NCBI GenBank assembly: GCA_905198155.1 | Contig: CAJKBQ010000003.1 | Location: 56,847 to 120,846, forward strand | Length of the DNA stretch: 64,000 nucleotides | Direction of reading: 5' to 3' | Source: an uncultured Eubacteriales bacterium | GTDB lineage: Bacteria; Bacillota; Clostridia; Oscillospirales; Acutalibacteraceae | Part shown: piece by piece, positions 8,276 through 17,504 of the stretch | How the letters are laid out: each line of letters starts with the position of its first letter | Position numbering within the stretch: position 1 is the first letter of the stretch | Position numbers and translations under genes: made by a program | Notes under the pieces: generated by a model | What the model was told of the DNA's origin: nothing | Database searches by the model: none | The model's input: the letters and a program-made list of their open reading frames with translations, nothing else

Positions 8276-10243
8276 ATGAACCTTTCTTTTCGGCAAATTC
8301 ACCTGGACTTTCACACATCCGAATGCATCGACGGCATCGGATCCAAATTCAGCAAAGCGCAGTTTCAGCAAATGCTGCGGATGGGGCACGTCAGCTCCAT
8401 CACCGTCTTCGCGAAATGCCACCACGGGTGGGCGTACTTTCCCAGCGACACAAACGACATTCACCCGCACCTGGGGTTTGATCTGCTGGGGGCGCAGATT
8501 GCAGCGGCACACGAAATCGGCGTGAAAACGCCGGTGTACTTATCTGCCGGGCTGGACGAGAAAATCGCCCGCCGTCATCCGGGGTGGCGGTACGTTGGCG
8601 CGGACGATGAAGGCAAAAGCGTGACATATCCGCTGCGCGCGGGGTATCACTGGCTGTGCATGAACACGCCGTACCTGGATATGCTGCTGGCGCAGATCAA
8701 AGAGGTGTGCGAAAAATACGATGCCGACGGCATCTTCCTGGACATTGTCGGGGAGCGCGAATGCGTGTGCCCGGCGTGTCTGCAAACGATGATCGACCGC
8801 GGGTGGGATCCGACGGATCGGGAAAACATCCGGCGGCTGGGGCGCGAAGTGTACGCCAACTACACCCGCCGCGTGCGCGAAACGATCGATTCGGTGAAGC
8901 CGGGGCTGCCGGTGTTCCACAACGGCGGGCACATCATCGTGGGGCGGCGCGATTTGGCGCACATGAACACGCATTTGGAGCTGGAATCGCTCCCGACGGG
9001 CGGATGGGGATACGACCATTTCCCGATGTCGATGGCATACTGCCGCGGGCTGGGGATGGAAGCGCTCGGCATGACCGGCAAATTCCACACCAGCTGGGGC
9101 GAATTCGGCGGGTTCAAGCATAAAAATGCGCTGCGGTACGAAGCGGCGCTGAGCATCGCCAACGGCGCGAAATGCTCGGTCGGCGACCAGCTGCACCCCA
9201 ACGGCGAGATGAATGAAACCACATACCGGCTGATCGGCGCGGCGTACGCCGAAGTGGAGCAGAAAGAGGCGTGGTGCGACGATGTAACGGCGGTGACGGA
9301 CATTGGCGTGCTGTCGGTGGAAGCGTTCACACAGCAGCGGAATCATCCGGACAATATCGCGACCACCGGCGTAACGCGGATGCTGCTGGAAGGACATTAT
9401 CTGTTCGACATTCTGGACACGGAGTCGGACTTTGCGAAATACAAAGTGCTGATCCTGCCGGATATCATTCAGGCAGACGGCGCGCTGAAAGCGAAGCTGG
9501 ACGATTACGTCGCGCGCGGCGGCAAGCTGCTGGCCAGCGGCGACAGCGCGGTTGATTTTGACCGGAACGCCATGCAGTATGACCTGGGGTGCCGGTACGA
9601 ACGGCGCAGCGCATTCTGCCCGGCGTACGCCGACCCGACCGTTCCGCTGCGGAATATGGATCCGGGAACCTATGTGATTTACGGCGAGGGGCATGTGGTG
9701 CAGCCCGCCGGCGACGTGCTGGCGCAGCGCGAAACGCCGTATTTCAACCGGACAATCGCGCATTTCTGCTCCCACAGGCACGCGCCCAACAGCGGCGAAA
9801 TCGAAGGCGCGGCCGTCACGGTCGGGCCGCAGGGCGCATACTTCAGCTGGAAGGTATTCCGCGAATATGCGACGGTCGGCAGCCTGATCCTGCGCGATTT
9901 GGTGTGCGCCGCGCTCGATCGCCTGCTCGGCGACCGCAAAACGCTGGAAACAACGCTCCCGGCGCAGGGCGTCACAACGCTGATGGATCAAACCGGTGCG
10001 CACCGGCTGGTGCACCACCTGCTGTATGCGTCGCCGGTGAAGCGCGGCAACGGGGTCGAGGTCATCGAGGACATTGTCCCGGTATACGGGATCGAATCGA
10101 CCATTCGCACCGACCGCCGCGTGCAGCGGATGTATTTGGCGCCGCAGATGACGGAGATTCCGTTCACGCGCTGCGGCAATACCGTGACCTATACGCTCGA
10201 CAAGCTGGAAAATCACCAGATGGTCGTGCTGGATTACGAATAA
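8276..10243 (+). CDS. GH151-like alpha-L-fucosidase family glycoside hydrolase
   Basis: A 655-residue cytoplasmic glycosidase (no signal peptide). The N-terminal TIM-barrel segment opens MNLSFRQIHLDFHTSECIDGIG and continues SITVFAKCHHGWAYFPSD, VYLSAGLDEKIARRHP and DGIFLDIVGERECVCPAC; the middle holds a beta-galactosidase-trimerisation-like domain (YKVLILPDIIQADGALKAKLDDYVARGGKLLASG) and a short C-terminal beta domain. This order and the opening motif are those of the GHL6/GH151 proteins; the one enzyme activity known to me in GH151 is alpha-L-fucosidase, so substrate is inferred. The start at 8276 is chosen for GGGAG nine bases upstream; an earlier in-frame ATG at 8255 lacks one. Confidence 0.75.
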   Translation: MNLSFRQIHLDFHTSECIDGIGSKFSKAQFQQMLRMGHVSSITVFAKCHHGWAYFPSDTNDIHPHLGFDLLGAQIAAAHEIGVKTPVYLSAGLDEKIARRHPGWRYVGADDEGKSVTYPLRAGYHWLCMNTPYLDMLLAQIKEVCEKYDADGIFLDIVGERECVCPACLQTMIDRGWDPTDRENIRRLGREVYANYTRRVRETIDSVKPGLPVFHNGGHIIVGRRDLAHMNTHLELESLPTGGWGYDHFPMSMAYCRGLGMEALGMTGKFHTSWGEFGGFKHKNALRYEAALSIANGAKCSVGDQLHPNGEMNETTYRLIGAAYAEVEQKEAWCDDVTAVTDIGVLSVEAFTQQRNHPDNIATTGVTRMLLEGHYLFDILDTESDFAKYKVLILPDIIQADGALKAKLDDYVARGGKLLASGDSAVDFDRNAMQYDLGCRYERRSAFCPAYADPTVPLRNMDPGTYVIYGEGHVVQPAGDVLAQRETPYFNRTIAHFCSHRHAPNSGEIEGAAVTVGPQGAYFSWKVFREYATVGSLILRDLVCAALDRLLGDRKTLETTLPAQGVTTLMDQTGAHRLVHHLLYASPVKRGNGVEVIEDIVPVYGIESTIRTDRRVQRMYLAPQMTEIPFTRCGNTVTYTLDKLENHQMVVLDYE

Positions 10244-10305
10244 TCCGCGCAAAAAATCGCCTCGGCTGCGGCCAGGGCGATTTTGCATATGTATCGGCGT
10301 CGTAT

Positions 10306-12201
10306 TTATTCAAAACAGCATATCGACAACCCCGGAACGGAAATCGAATCACCCGAAACGTCTGACGTGTACGCACGGATATAGGATTCGTTTTCCTTTT
10401 CGGCATACATCCGTCCTTTTCCGGAAATAATATCCGCCGTCCGGAAATGAAAATCCCGCAAATCGATGTCCTGCCGTTCTGCCAGCGTGTTGACCAAAAA
10501 CATTCGCTTTTTCTTTTGGCCGTCCAGGGTCAGCAGCGCATATACACCCTCGCAACCGGTCTCTACACGGGTTGCCGTGCAAGGGGAAAAATGTGCGCGA
10601 ATAAACTGAAACACACGGCCACAGCACGACGCCCAGCATTTGTCCTTGGAGGCGTTAATTACATTCTGCCCCCACGTGTTGCACAGATTGTTGAAGTTGG
10701 AAATTTCAAATATCTCGCCGCCATAACTGATGTGATCCAGTGTTCTTTTTGCCACGTTCAGCGCCGAATTCCAGGTTTGCAGGTATGTTGCGTAGCTTTC
10801 GGAATAGTCGTTGGTAATTTCACCTCTCCAGTGAAAATCCTGTTTCAAATTTTCGTCTTCGAACGGTTCGATCGAGGATACCGGCGCGGGCCACTCGGTA
10901 TTGGCCAGTTTCAGCTGGGTATGATGCGTCCGGTTGTATTTTTCTACGATCGGAATCGCTTTCTCCATAAACTCCGGGGAGCTGTCACGAAATCCTACAT
11001 GGGAAATATACGGTCCGGTAATCTCCAGCAGTTTTTCCAAGTTTTCAATTCCGTACGAATACGCCGCGATGATGTACTCCAGCGGAGAACCTTGTCGGTT
11101 CATTTCCGTCATGAATGCCACACACTGCGCCGCATATTGCTCGCAAGTCCACTTGCGCGCCGGCTCATTGTCCAGCTCAATCAATTTTACATGATAGGGC
11201 TGTTCGTGTCCGTTGAGCTTTCTCCATCTGCCCATCCCCACATCCGGGTCTCCGTTCATATACTCAATTTGCTGATACGCCTGAAAAGGAGCGGACGTCA
11301 TCATGTTGATGCATATCTGCGGCTCGAACCCAACCAGCTCCGACAGCTGCATAAACTCATCAATGCCCACGTCGTTTTCTTCGATTCCGCCCCAGTAAAA
11401 GCTTTCACTGGCTTCTCTGGAATCCCGGTCACCAACCGCCGTTTCCCAGTGAAAGAAACTGGTATAGCACCCACCCGGAAAACGAATCACCGAGGGCGCG
11501 ATTTCGATCAATCGCTCGACCACATCTTTCCGGAACCCGGCGATATTGTCCGTCGGCATCAACGATACGCACGACAGGATGATACCGCCCGCCCAGCTGA
11601 ATCGAATTTCGAAATCCACCACTTCGGTTTTTTGCGCCGTAAAGATCCATTCGTAGCGTTTTGTATTGGTTCCCAGTTCCAGTTCCGTGCTTTGCGCGCC
11701 CAGCACAATGCGGATGGTCTTCTTGTTGTCCGTGTGAATCATATCTCCGAACCCGTTGAGTCCGGCTTCCGTCCATTCACCCTCAAAACACGCCAGAATC
11801 GTAAATCGGTAAGACCGCCCCTGCTGCAAATGAATGCGCTGCTGCTTGATTCCGGCATCGGTTCCATCATTGCGGTGGTGCACCTGAAGCGCATTCTTGC
11901 CTTTATACATATGGCTTCCGTAAGTTCTGATAAATTCCGCATCACCGATCGGCAGCCAGTCATCTTCTTCGTATCCGCTGTGCCAGAACGGCGCATTTTC
12001 GTTATAATACGCTTTCGTCATGCCAATCCACTGCCACATCGGGTATTTATATTCGCTCTTTGGACGGAACGAACGGTTTTGGAGCATTTCGCTCCAAATT
12101 CCGGTGATCTGTCTCCCGATTCCCGATTCGATAAAATTCCCAAAAATCCGTTCGCTTGCCGGTACGGTCGTCCATGTGTTGCTTGCTTTGAGATGAATCA
12201 T
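10306..12201 (-). CDS. GH51-like alpha-L-arabinofuranosidase
   Basis: A 631-residue enzyme expected to release arabinose from arabinan or arabinoxylan fragments. It starts MIHLKASNTWTTVPASERIFGNFIESGIGRQI with the GH51 opening FGNFIE, has an N-terminal carbohydrate-binding-like beta domain (about 60-220), then the (beta/alpha)8 barrel with RFPGGCYTSFFHWE, the probable acid/base in LIELDNEPARKW and the probable nucleophile Glu in LKLANTEWPAP, and a C-terminal beta domain ending ISVPGLSICCFE. The spacing and the NEP and NTEWP motifs are diverged from standard GH51 (GNEMDG, DEW), so a subfamily with altered specificity is possible. Codon use is somewhat more AT-rich than its neighbours. Confidence 0.75.
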   Translation of the reverse strand: MIHLKASNTWTTVPASERIFGNFIESGIGRQITGIWSEMLQNRSFRPKSEYKYPMWQWIGMTKAYYNENAPFWHSGYEEDDWLPIGDAEFIRTYGSHMYKGKNALQVHHRNDGTDAGIKQQRIHLQQGRSYRFTILACFEGEWTEAGLNGFGDMIHTDNKKTIRIVLGAQSTELELGTNTKRYEWIFTAQKTEVVDFEIRFSWAGGIILSCVSLMPTDNIAGFRKDVVERLIEIAPSVIRFPGGCYTSFFHWETAVGDRDSREASESFYWGGIEENDVGIDEFMQLSELVGFEPQICINMMTSAPFQAYQQIEYMNGDPDVGMGRWRKLNGHEQPYHVKLIELDNEPARKWTCEQYAAQCVAFMTEMNRQGSPLEYIIAAYSYGIENLEKLLEITGPYISHVGFRDSSPEFMEKAIPIVEKYNRTHHTQLKLANTEWPAPVSSIEPFEDENLKQDFHWRGEITNDYSESYATYLQTWNSALNVAKRTLDHISYGGEIFEISNFNNLCNTWGQNVINASKDKCWASCCGRVFQFIRAHFSPCTATRVETGCEGVYALLTLDGQKKKRMFLVNTLAERQDIDLRDFHFRTADIISGKGRMYAEKENESYIRAYTSDVSGDSISVPGLSICCFE

Positions 12202-12297
12202 GATATGGGTTCTCCCTTTCTGTAATCCCGAACGCTATTGGATTCGTATCGCATTTTCACACACCGGATACCCGATATGCTGCACTGAGGCGAAAAA

Positions 12298-12326
12298 ATT
12301 ATATCATACGCATTTTGCCCTGTAAA
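12298..12326 (-). promoter_or_regulatory. promoter of the GH51-like gene
   Basis: Minus-strand TTTACA (12321-12326) and TATAAT (12298-12303) with a 17-bp spacer, about 95 nt upstream of the ATG at 12201. Confidence 0.65.
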
Positions 12327-12386
12327 GGGGGAAGATTGTGCTTTTGGAGGGAGAAATATGCTTTTTTCATTGCGAATGCATTACTC

Positions 12387-12435
12387 AAAAAATCGCCCCA
12401 TTCGCGGCCGCGTGCCGGGGAGAATGAGGCGATTT
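12387..12435 (-). terminator. intrinsic terminator of the feo operon
   Basis: Arms AAATCGCCCCATTC and GAATGAGGCGATTT form a 14-bp stem with one G-T pair; on the minus strand the stem is followed by a run of six T. It lies just downstream of the Cys-rich FeoB partner gene. Confidence 0.8.
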
Positions 12436-12452
12436 CCATGTAAAATTCGATT

Positions 12453-12608
12453 TTATTTGGCGTACCCGCCGTGCTTGCCGCACCGCGCGCAGTCGCCTCG
12501 GCAGCCGCCGCATCCGCACCCGCAGCCGCGCCGACGGTGCAGCCGCACCACGCAGCCAGCAGCCAGCCCCGCCACAATCAGCAGCACGATCCAGTCTCCC
12601 GCGCCCAT
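12453..12608 (-). CDS. FeoB-associated Cys-rich membrane protein
   Basis: A 51-residue peptide missed by simple ORF calling: MGAGDWIVLLIVAGLAAGC, one membrane helix, then a short basic stretch and a dense cysteine tail (CGCGCGGCRGDCARCGKHGG). This is the layout of the FeoB-associated Cys-rich family, thought to assist ferrous iron delivery or redox handling at the FeoB exit. Its ATG at 12608 abuts the TAA of feoB with no gap, so it is translated from the feo message, and the operon's terminator follows 18 nt after its stop. Confidence 0.88.
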   Translation of the reverse strand: MGAGDWIVLLIVAGLAAGCVVRLHRRRGCGCGCGGCRGDCARCGKHGGYAK

Positions 12609-14612
12609 TTACAGCAGTCTCCCGATCTGATACACTGCAAACGCCGCCGCCCACGCAACCGCACACTGCATCGCCACGACGCCGACGGTCTTGACGCCGG
12701 AATGCAGTTCGCGGCGGATGGTCGCCACTGCCGCCACGCACGGCGTGTACAGCAGCGTAAAAATCAGGAAGCTCAGCGCCGACCGCGGCGAAAAAATTGC
12801 GGTCAGCGCACCGCCCAGCTGCGCGGTGCTGGTGTCCAGCAAAACGGACAGCGTGCTGACTACGGCTTCTTTGGCGCTGAAACCGGAGATCAGCGCCGTG
12901 ACGGCGCGCCAGTCGCCGAAGCCCAGCGGGCGGAAAACCGGCGCGATCCACCGGCCGATCAGCGCGAGCAGACTGTCGGCACTGTCGGCAACGGGGTTCA
13001 GCCGGGTGTCAAACGTTTGCAGCGCCCAAATGAGAATCGTCGCAAGGAATATCACGGTGAACGCGCGCTGCAGAAAGTCGCGCGCTTTTTCCCACAGCAG
13101 CAGGCAAACGCTTTTGGGCGACGGCAGCCGGTAGTTGGGCAGTTCCATCACGAACGGCACCGGCTGACCGGTAAACGCCGTGTGCTTCAGCACCAACGCC
13201 ACCAATATGCCCAGCACAATCCCCACGGCGTACAGCGCGATCATCATCAGCGCCGCGTGCTGCGGGAAAAACGCCGCGCAAAATACCGCGTAAATCGGGA
13301 TTTTGGCCGAGCAGCTCATGTACGGGATCAGCAGGATCGTCATTTTGCGGTCCCGATCGGACGACAGCGTCCGCGTCGCCATAATCGCCGGCACCGAACA
13401 GCCGAACCCGATCAGCATCGGCACAAAGCTGCGCCCGCTCAGCCCGATTTTGCGCAGCAGCTGATCCATCACGAACGCGACGCGCGCCATGTAGCCCGTG
13501 TCCTCCAAAATCGACAGGAAGAAAAACAGCGTCACGATGATCGGCAGAAAGCTCAGCACGCTCCCCACCCCGGCGAAAATGCCGTCAATCACCAGGCTGT
13601 GCACCACCGGGTTTAACCCGAATGCGGTCAATCCCCGATCCGTCAGCTGCGTCAGCGCATCGATCCCGGCGGCCAGCAGGTCAGACAGCGCGCTGCCGAT
13701 CACATGAAACGTCAGGAAAAATACCAGGAACATCACGCCGAAAAAGAGCGGCAGCGCCGTGTACTTCCCGGTCAGCACGCGATCCATTGCCACGCTGCGC
13801 CGATGCTCGCGGCTTTCGCGGCATTTGACGACGGCATCGCGCACCACGCCTTCGATGAACGTGTAGCGCATATCGGCCAGTGCTTCGTTGCGCTCAAAAT
13901 GCGTTTCGCGCTCCATTTCCAGCACGCTGTGCTCGATCAGTTCCATTTCGTTGGTGTCCAGTTCCAGCCGCTCCGCAAAGGTTTTGTCGCCTTCGATCAG
14001 CTTGGTGGCGCAGAACCGCGGCGACGCGCCGATCGCGCGCGCGTGGTCTTCGATCACATGCGCCACAGCGTGAATGCAGCGGTGCACCGGGCCGTCCGGG
14101 CAGAAGTCCATGATCTGCGGGCAGCGGTGCTGCCGGGCGGTCTGGATCATCCGGTCGGTCAGTTCGGACACGCCCTCCCCTTTGGACGCCGTGATCGGGA
14201 TCACCGGGATGCCCAGCCGCGCGCTCATTTTGCGCACATCGACGGTGCCGCCGTTGGCGCGCACTTCGTCCATCATATTCAGCGCCAGCACCATCGGGAT
14301 ATGCAGTTCCAGCAGCTGCAGCGTCAGGTACAGGTTGCGCTCGATGTTGGTGGCGTCCACAATGTTGATGATCCCGTCCGGCTTCTGGTTCAGGATAAAG
14401 TCGCGCGTGACGATTTCCTCCTGCGTGTACGGCCGGATGGAGTAGATACCCGGCAGATCGACCACCGAACAGTCGCTGTGGCCTTTGATCGCGCCGATTT
14501 TCTGATCCACGGTCACGCCGGGGAAGTTGCCCACATGCTGGTTGGAACCGGTCATCGCGTTGAACAGCGTGGTTTTGCCGCAGTTTTGATTGCCGGCCAG
14601 TGCAAATATCAT
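12609..14612 (-). CDS. feoB: ferrous iron transport protein B
   Basis: A 667-residue inner-membrane Fe2+ transporter. The N-terminal G domain has G1 GNQNCGKTTLFN, G2 around GVTVDQKIG, G3 DLPGIYSI and G4 LNMMDE; a helical domain follows, then the membrane part with two Gate-type repeats (FFLSILEDTGYMARVAFVMD, FVPMLIGFGCSVPAIMATRTL, MSCSAKIPIYAVF). Length is normal for clostridial FeoB. The ATG at 14612 overlaps the feoA stop by four bases (ATGA). Confidence 0.98.
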   Translation of the reverse strand: MIFALAGNQNCGKTTLFNAMTGSNQHVGNFPGVTVDQKIGAIKGHSDCSVVDLPGIYSIRPYTQEEIVTRDFILNQKPDGIINIVDATNIERNLYLTLQLLELHIPMVLALNMMDEVRANGGTVDVRKMSARLGIPVIPITASKGEGVSELTDRMIQTARQHRCPQIMDFCPDGPVHRCIHAVAHVIEDHARAIGASPRFCATKLIEGDKTFAERLELDTNEMELIEHSVLEMERETHFERNEALADMRYTFIEGVVRDAVVKCRESREHRRSVAMDRVLTGKYTALPLFFGVMFLVFFLTFHVIGSALSDLLAAGIDALTQLTDRGLTAFGLNPVVHSLVIDGIFAGVGSVLSFLPIIVTLFFFLSILEDTGYMARVAFVMDQLLRKIGLSGRSFVPMLIGFGCSVPAIMATRTLSSDRDRKMTILLIPYMSCSAKIPIYAVFCAAFFPQHAALMMIALYAVGIVLGILVALVLKHTAFTGQPVPFVMELPNYRLPSPKSVCLLLWEKARDFLQRAFTVIFLATILIWALQTFDTRLNPVADSADSLLALIGRWIAPVFRPLGFGDWRAVTALISGFSAKEAVVSTLSVLLDTSTAQLGGALTAIFSPRSALSFLIFTLLYTPCVAAVATIRRELHSGVKTVGVVAMQCAVAWAAAFAVYQIGRLL

Positions 14613-14848
14613 TGCGAATCCCTCGCTTTCAGCGCGACGGTGATCCCCGCCGCGTCGGCTTTGCGCAGCGTCAGCTCATACCCGCGCACCTGCAGCTCGA
14701 TGGGATCGCCCATCGGCGCCACTTTGCGCACCGTCACTTCCGTGCGCGGAATCAGCCCCATATCCAGCAGGCGTACACGCAAGGCTTCTTCGCCCCGCAC
14801 CGCACGGATGACGCCCGGCATCCCGATTGGCAATTGATCCAATGTCAT
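14609..14848 (-). CDS. feoA: ferrous iron transport protein A
   Basis: A 79-residue SH3-like protein that partners FeoB at the membrane: MTLDQLPIGMPGVIRAVRGEEALRVRLLDMGLIPRTEV, with the family hallmark RLLDMGLIPRTEV. The ATG at 14848 is chosen because it matches family starts and follows AAAGGAA; a longer in-frame extension to 14929 would run through the operator and promoter. First gene of feoA-feoB-Cys-rich protein. Confidence 0.96.
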   Translation of the reverse strand: MTLDQLPIGMPGVIRAVRGEEALRVRLLDMGLIPRTEVTVRKVAPMGDPIELQVRGYELTLRKADAAGITVALKARDSQ

Positions 14849-14900
14849 AAATCGATTCGTTCCTTTCCGTAAATGGCATGGTCGAAATCTTCCGTCCATA

Positions 14901-14929
14901 ATGTTAGCATATACTAACTTTTTCGTCAA
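14901..14929 (-). promoter_or_regulatory. feoA promoter with embedded palindromic iron-type operator
   Basis: Minus-strand TTGACG (14924-14929) and TAACAT (14901-14906) are 17 bp apart. GTTAGCATATACTAAC (14903-14918) is a near-perfect palindrome covering the spacer and most of the -10. GTTAG...CTAAC half-sites resemble DtxR/IdeR/MntR-family operators more than Fur boxes, so repression by an iron-bound DtxR-type regulator is likely; the regulator gene is not in the window. Confidence 0.7.
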
Positions 14930-15043
14930 GAGTTATTCCGAAAAAAACCGGATTTTTTTGAAAAACCCCTTTTCCCCAGGCAAAAAATAGAGTATAATAA
15001 GATTATATGAATCGGCTTGGCCGGAAAGGAATGGAAAATTACG

Positions 15044-15973
15044 ATGTCCTCAACCAACGAATTTTATTTCACGTCGGCAGACGGCGCTGCGCGGGTGTAT
15101 GTGAAAGAATGGCTCCCGGAGGGGGAGCCGTGTGCGATCCTGCTGATTTCGCACGGCATGGCGGAGCACATCAACCGATACGACGAATTCGCGTCGTTTT
15201 TGACCGAATATGGGGTGCTGGTGGCCGGGCCGGATCACCTGGGGCACGGCAGGTCCGTCCGCAGCGTGGACGATCTGGGCTTTTTCGCGGAGAAAAACGG
15301 GTGGCAGCTGCTGGTGGAAAACCTGAATCAGCTCAAAATCATGGAGCAGGAAGCGCACCCCGGCACGCCGATTTTCCTGCTGGGGCACAGCATGGGGTCG
15401 TTTATCGCGCGGACGTATATGATCGACTACGGCGACGACCTGGCCGGGGTGCTGCTCAGCGGCACCGGCGAGATGCCGACCGCGGCGCTGCGCGCCGGGC
15501 AGGCGCTGGCGGCGGCCGAACGGCGCAAATACGGCGCCCGGCACCGCAGTGCGACACTGGATCGGCTGAGCTTCGGCGGCTTTAACAAGGCGTTTGCGCC
15601 CAACCGCACCAAGTTCGACTGGCTGACGCGCGATGCGGCGGCGGTGGATGCTTACTGCGCTGACCCGTACTGCGGGTTTGTGTTCACGGTGGCGGCGTTC
15701 CAGGATCTGTTCGGCGGACTGCTCAAAATCCAGAACCGCCGCAATCTGGCGAAGATTCTGCCCGGGCTGCCGGTGCTGATTTTCTCCGGGGCGGACGATC
15801 CGGTGGGCGCGAACGGCCGCGGCGTGCTGAAAGTGGCGCATGCGCTCCAGGACGCCGGGCTGAAACGCGTCACCGTCAAACTGTATGCCGACGACCGGCA
15901 CGAAATTCTCAACGAGCTGAACCGCGGGCAGGTGTACGCCGACGTGCTGACGTGGATTGAAAATCGGCTGTAA
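15044..15973 (+). CDS. alpha/beta hydrolase, monoacylglycerol lipase/lysophospholipase type
   Basis: A 309-residue cytoplasmic serine hydrolase of the Hydrolase_4 group. It shows the oxyanion loop SHGMAEHINRYDEFA, the GPDHLGHGRS segment, the nucleophile elbow LLGHSMGSF, the acid in FSGADDPVGANG and the His in DDRHEILNE. This order matches monoacylglycerol lipases and PldB-type lysophospholipases; the natural substrate is unknown. ATG at 15044 preferred (GGAAAGGAA upstream) over the TTG at 15017. Convergent with the beta-helix gene at 16022. Confidence 0.88.
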   Translation: MSSTNEFYFTSADGAARVYVKEWLPEGEPCAILLISHGMAEHINRYDEFASFLTEYGVLVAGPDHLGHGRSVRSVDDLGFFAEKNGWQLLVENLNQLKIMEQEAHPGTPIFLLGHSMGSFIARTYMIDYGDDLAGVLLSGTGEMPTAALRAGQALAAAERRKYGARHRSATLDRLSFGGFNKAFAPNRTKFDWLTRDAAAVDAYCADPYCGFVFTVAAFQDLFGGLLKIQNRRNLAKILPGLPVLIFSGADDPVGANGRGVLKVAHALQDAGLKRVTVKLYADDRHEILNELNRGQVYADVLTWIENRL

Positions 15974-15978
15974 ACGGC

Positions 15979-16014
15979 AAAAAAATATCCGGCCGAATCA
16001 TTCGACCGGATATT
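15979..16014 (-). terminator. intrinsic terminator of the beta-helix protein gene
   Basis: AATATCCGGCCGAA and TTCGACCGGATATT form a 14-bp stem (one G-T pair) with a 3-nt loop; the minus-strand transcript then reads seven T. Confidence 0.85.
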
Positions 16015-16021
16015 CTGTACA

Positions 16022-17395
16022 TCAGCCGACGGTTTGCGCCAAACCGAGGTCGTTTTCGCCGACTGTCACGGCGCCGGACACCTGCACGGGGATGTCCGAC
16101 GGCAGCACGGTGGTATGCGCCGCGCGAATCGTCGCGGCACGCTGACCGGTTACTTCCAGCAGCGGGCGCGCGCCGGGCTGCACGGTGCAGCCGTCCAGCG
16201 TCACGGCAGTGGGCACATAGGACGTACCGGGCGTTTCGATGTCGCACAGCGTGATGGTGCTGCCGCCCAGCTCCGTGCGCACCAGCCGCACCGCATCGAC
16301 GGGCGTGCGGGCGTGCAAAAACGTGGGGATGTGGCCGCTGATGTGAATATCCTCAAACGTGATCCCACTCTGTACGGGCATTTCGGAATACGGGTAGACG
16401 CTGCGCGACCACTTGTCTTTGTCAAAGTGAATGGAAAACGCCGTCCCGCGGTCTTTTTCCAAGTAAATGTCCGAAAAATGAATGTTGCGGCAACCGCAGC
16501 TGTGCGCGTCGCCCGTCTGCACCATCACCCAGCGGATGCCGTCCAGCTTGGCGGTGCCGTGCGTGTGCGTCGGCGGCGTAGTCGAGGTATAAACGGTACC
16601 GTCCGGCTTCATGTATACGCGGTAGATCCGGTGGTTGTGCACCACGGTGTCGGAGTGCTGCACTTGCATCCCGGGGAACCAGTCTACCCACGACCCGGCC
16701 AGAATCCGGCAGAAATAGCCGGTGGTGTCGCGGTCGTTGAGGTCGTAGCAGTCCTCGATCCGCCCGTCTTCGATCCAGCCCAGCTCCGGGTTGGACGACG
16801 CGTAGTCGTGCGCGTTGAGCGCAATGGGATCGTCGAACGTGCGGAACAGGCCATGCCGGATCACAAAGCGTTTGCCGCGCCCTAGGTGCACACCGTCTTT
16901 GCGGCCTTCGATCCGCACGTTTTCCACACGCAGGTCTTCAAATGTGCAAACATGAATCGCAAAGTCCTGTGCGGGCAGATCAAACGTTTCAAAGTCGGTA
17001 ATCGCCAGGTCGGCGACGCGGTAAAACGCCAGCATCCCCCGCAGCCCGGGCACGCAGCGGTCGGTCTGCACGCCGCCGCTGCTGCACATCACGCCGTTGC
17101 AGATCAGGCTCAGGCCATGCAGACGGATGTGGCGGTTCGTCCGGCCGGAAAACGCGCCTTCGTTGACGAATACATAGCCGTTTTTTCCGTCGGCGCTCGG
17201 ATTGCGCCGCAAGTGCAGGCCGTTTTCAAAGATCAGCGTGGTATGGTCGCCGAGAACGACCGGATCGCACACGTCCGCAATGCCGACGCCGTCTACCCAC
17301 ACGGTGCCGCCGCCCTGCACGGCGGCGTTCAGTGCGGCGCTGTTGGCGCTGGGCGCGCCGCCCGGTGCAAACCCGAAATCGGATGCTTTTTTCAT
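16022..17395 (-). CDS. right-handed beta-helix protein (pectate-lyase-like superfamily)
   Basis: A 457-residue protein without a signal peptide. It starts MKKASDFGFAPGGAPSANSAALNAAVQGGGTVWV, the common opening of GH28/pectate-lyase-fold proteins, followed by repeated short beta-coil turns (FEDLRVENVRIEGRKDGVHLGRG, FVIRHGLFRTFDDPIALNAHDYA, ITFEDIHISG). The DDPIALN turn resembles the catalytic Asp turn of GH28-type enzymes, but the canonical GHG motif is missing, so catalysis is uncertain. The ATG at 17395 follows GGAGG. A sugar-acid or pectic substrate is likely from fold and context. Confidence 0.75.
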   Translation of the reverse strand: MKKASDFGFAPGGAPSANSAALNAAVQGGGTVWVDGVGIADVCDPVVLGDHTTLIFENGLHLRRNPSADGKNGYVFVNEGAFSGRTNRHIRLHGLSLICNGVMCSSGGVQTDRCVPGLRGMLAFYRVADLAITDFETFDLPAQDFAIHVCTFEDLRVENVRIEGRKDGVHLGRGKRFVIRHGLFRTFDDPIALNAHDYASSNPELGWIEDGRIEDCYDLNDRDTTGYFCRILAGSWVDWFPGMQVQHSDTVVHNHRIYRVYMKPDGTVYTSTTPPTHTHGTAKLDGIRWVMVQTGDAHSCGCRNIHFSDIYLEKDRGTAFSIHFDKDKWSRSVYPYSEMPVQSGITFEDIHISGHIPTFLHARTPVDAVRLVRTELGGSTITLCDIETPGTSYVPTAVTLDGCTVQPGARPLLEVTGQRAATIRAAHTTVLPSDIPVQVSGAVTVGENDLGLAQTVG

Positions 17396-17504
17396 GGAAA
17401 TCCCTCCGTTTTGGAATCGTATTTTCCAATTATTATAACAGGGCAAAAAATCAATGTCAAGCAGCGAACGCCAAAAATCCAACGGCAGCAGAAAGGGGAT
17501 GCTC

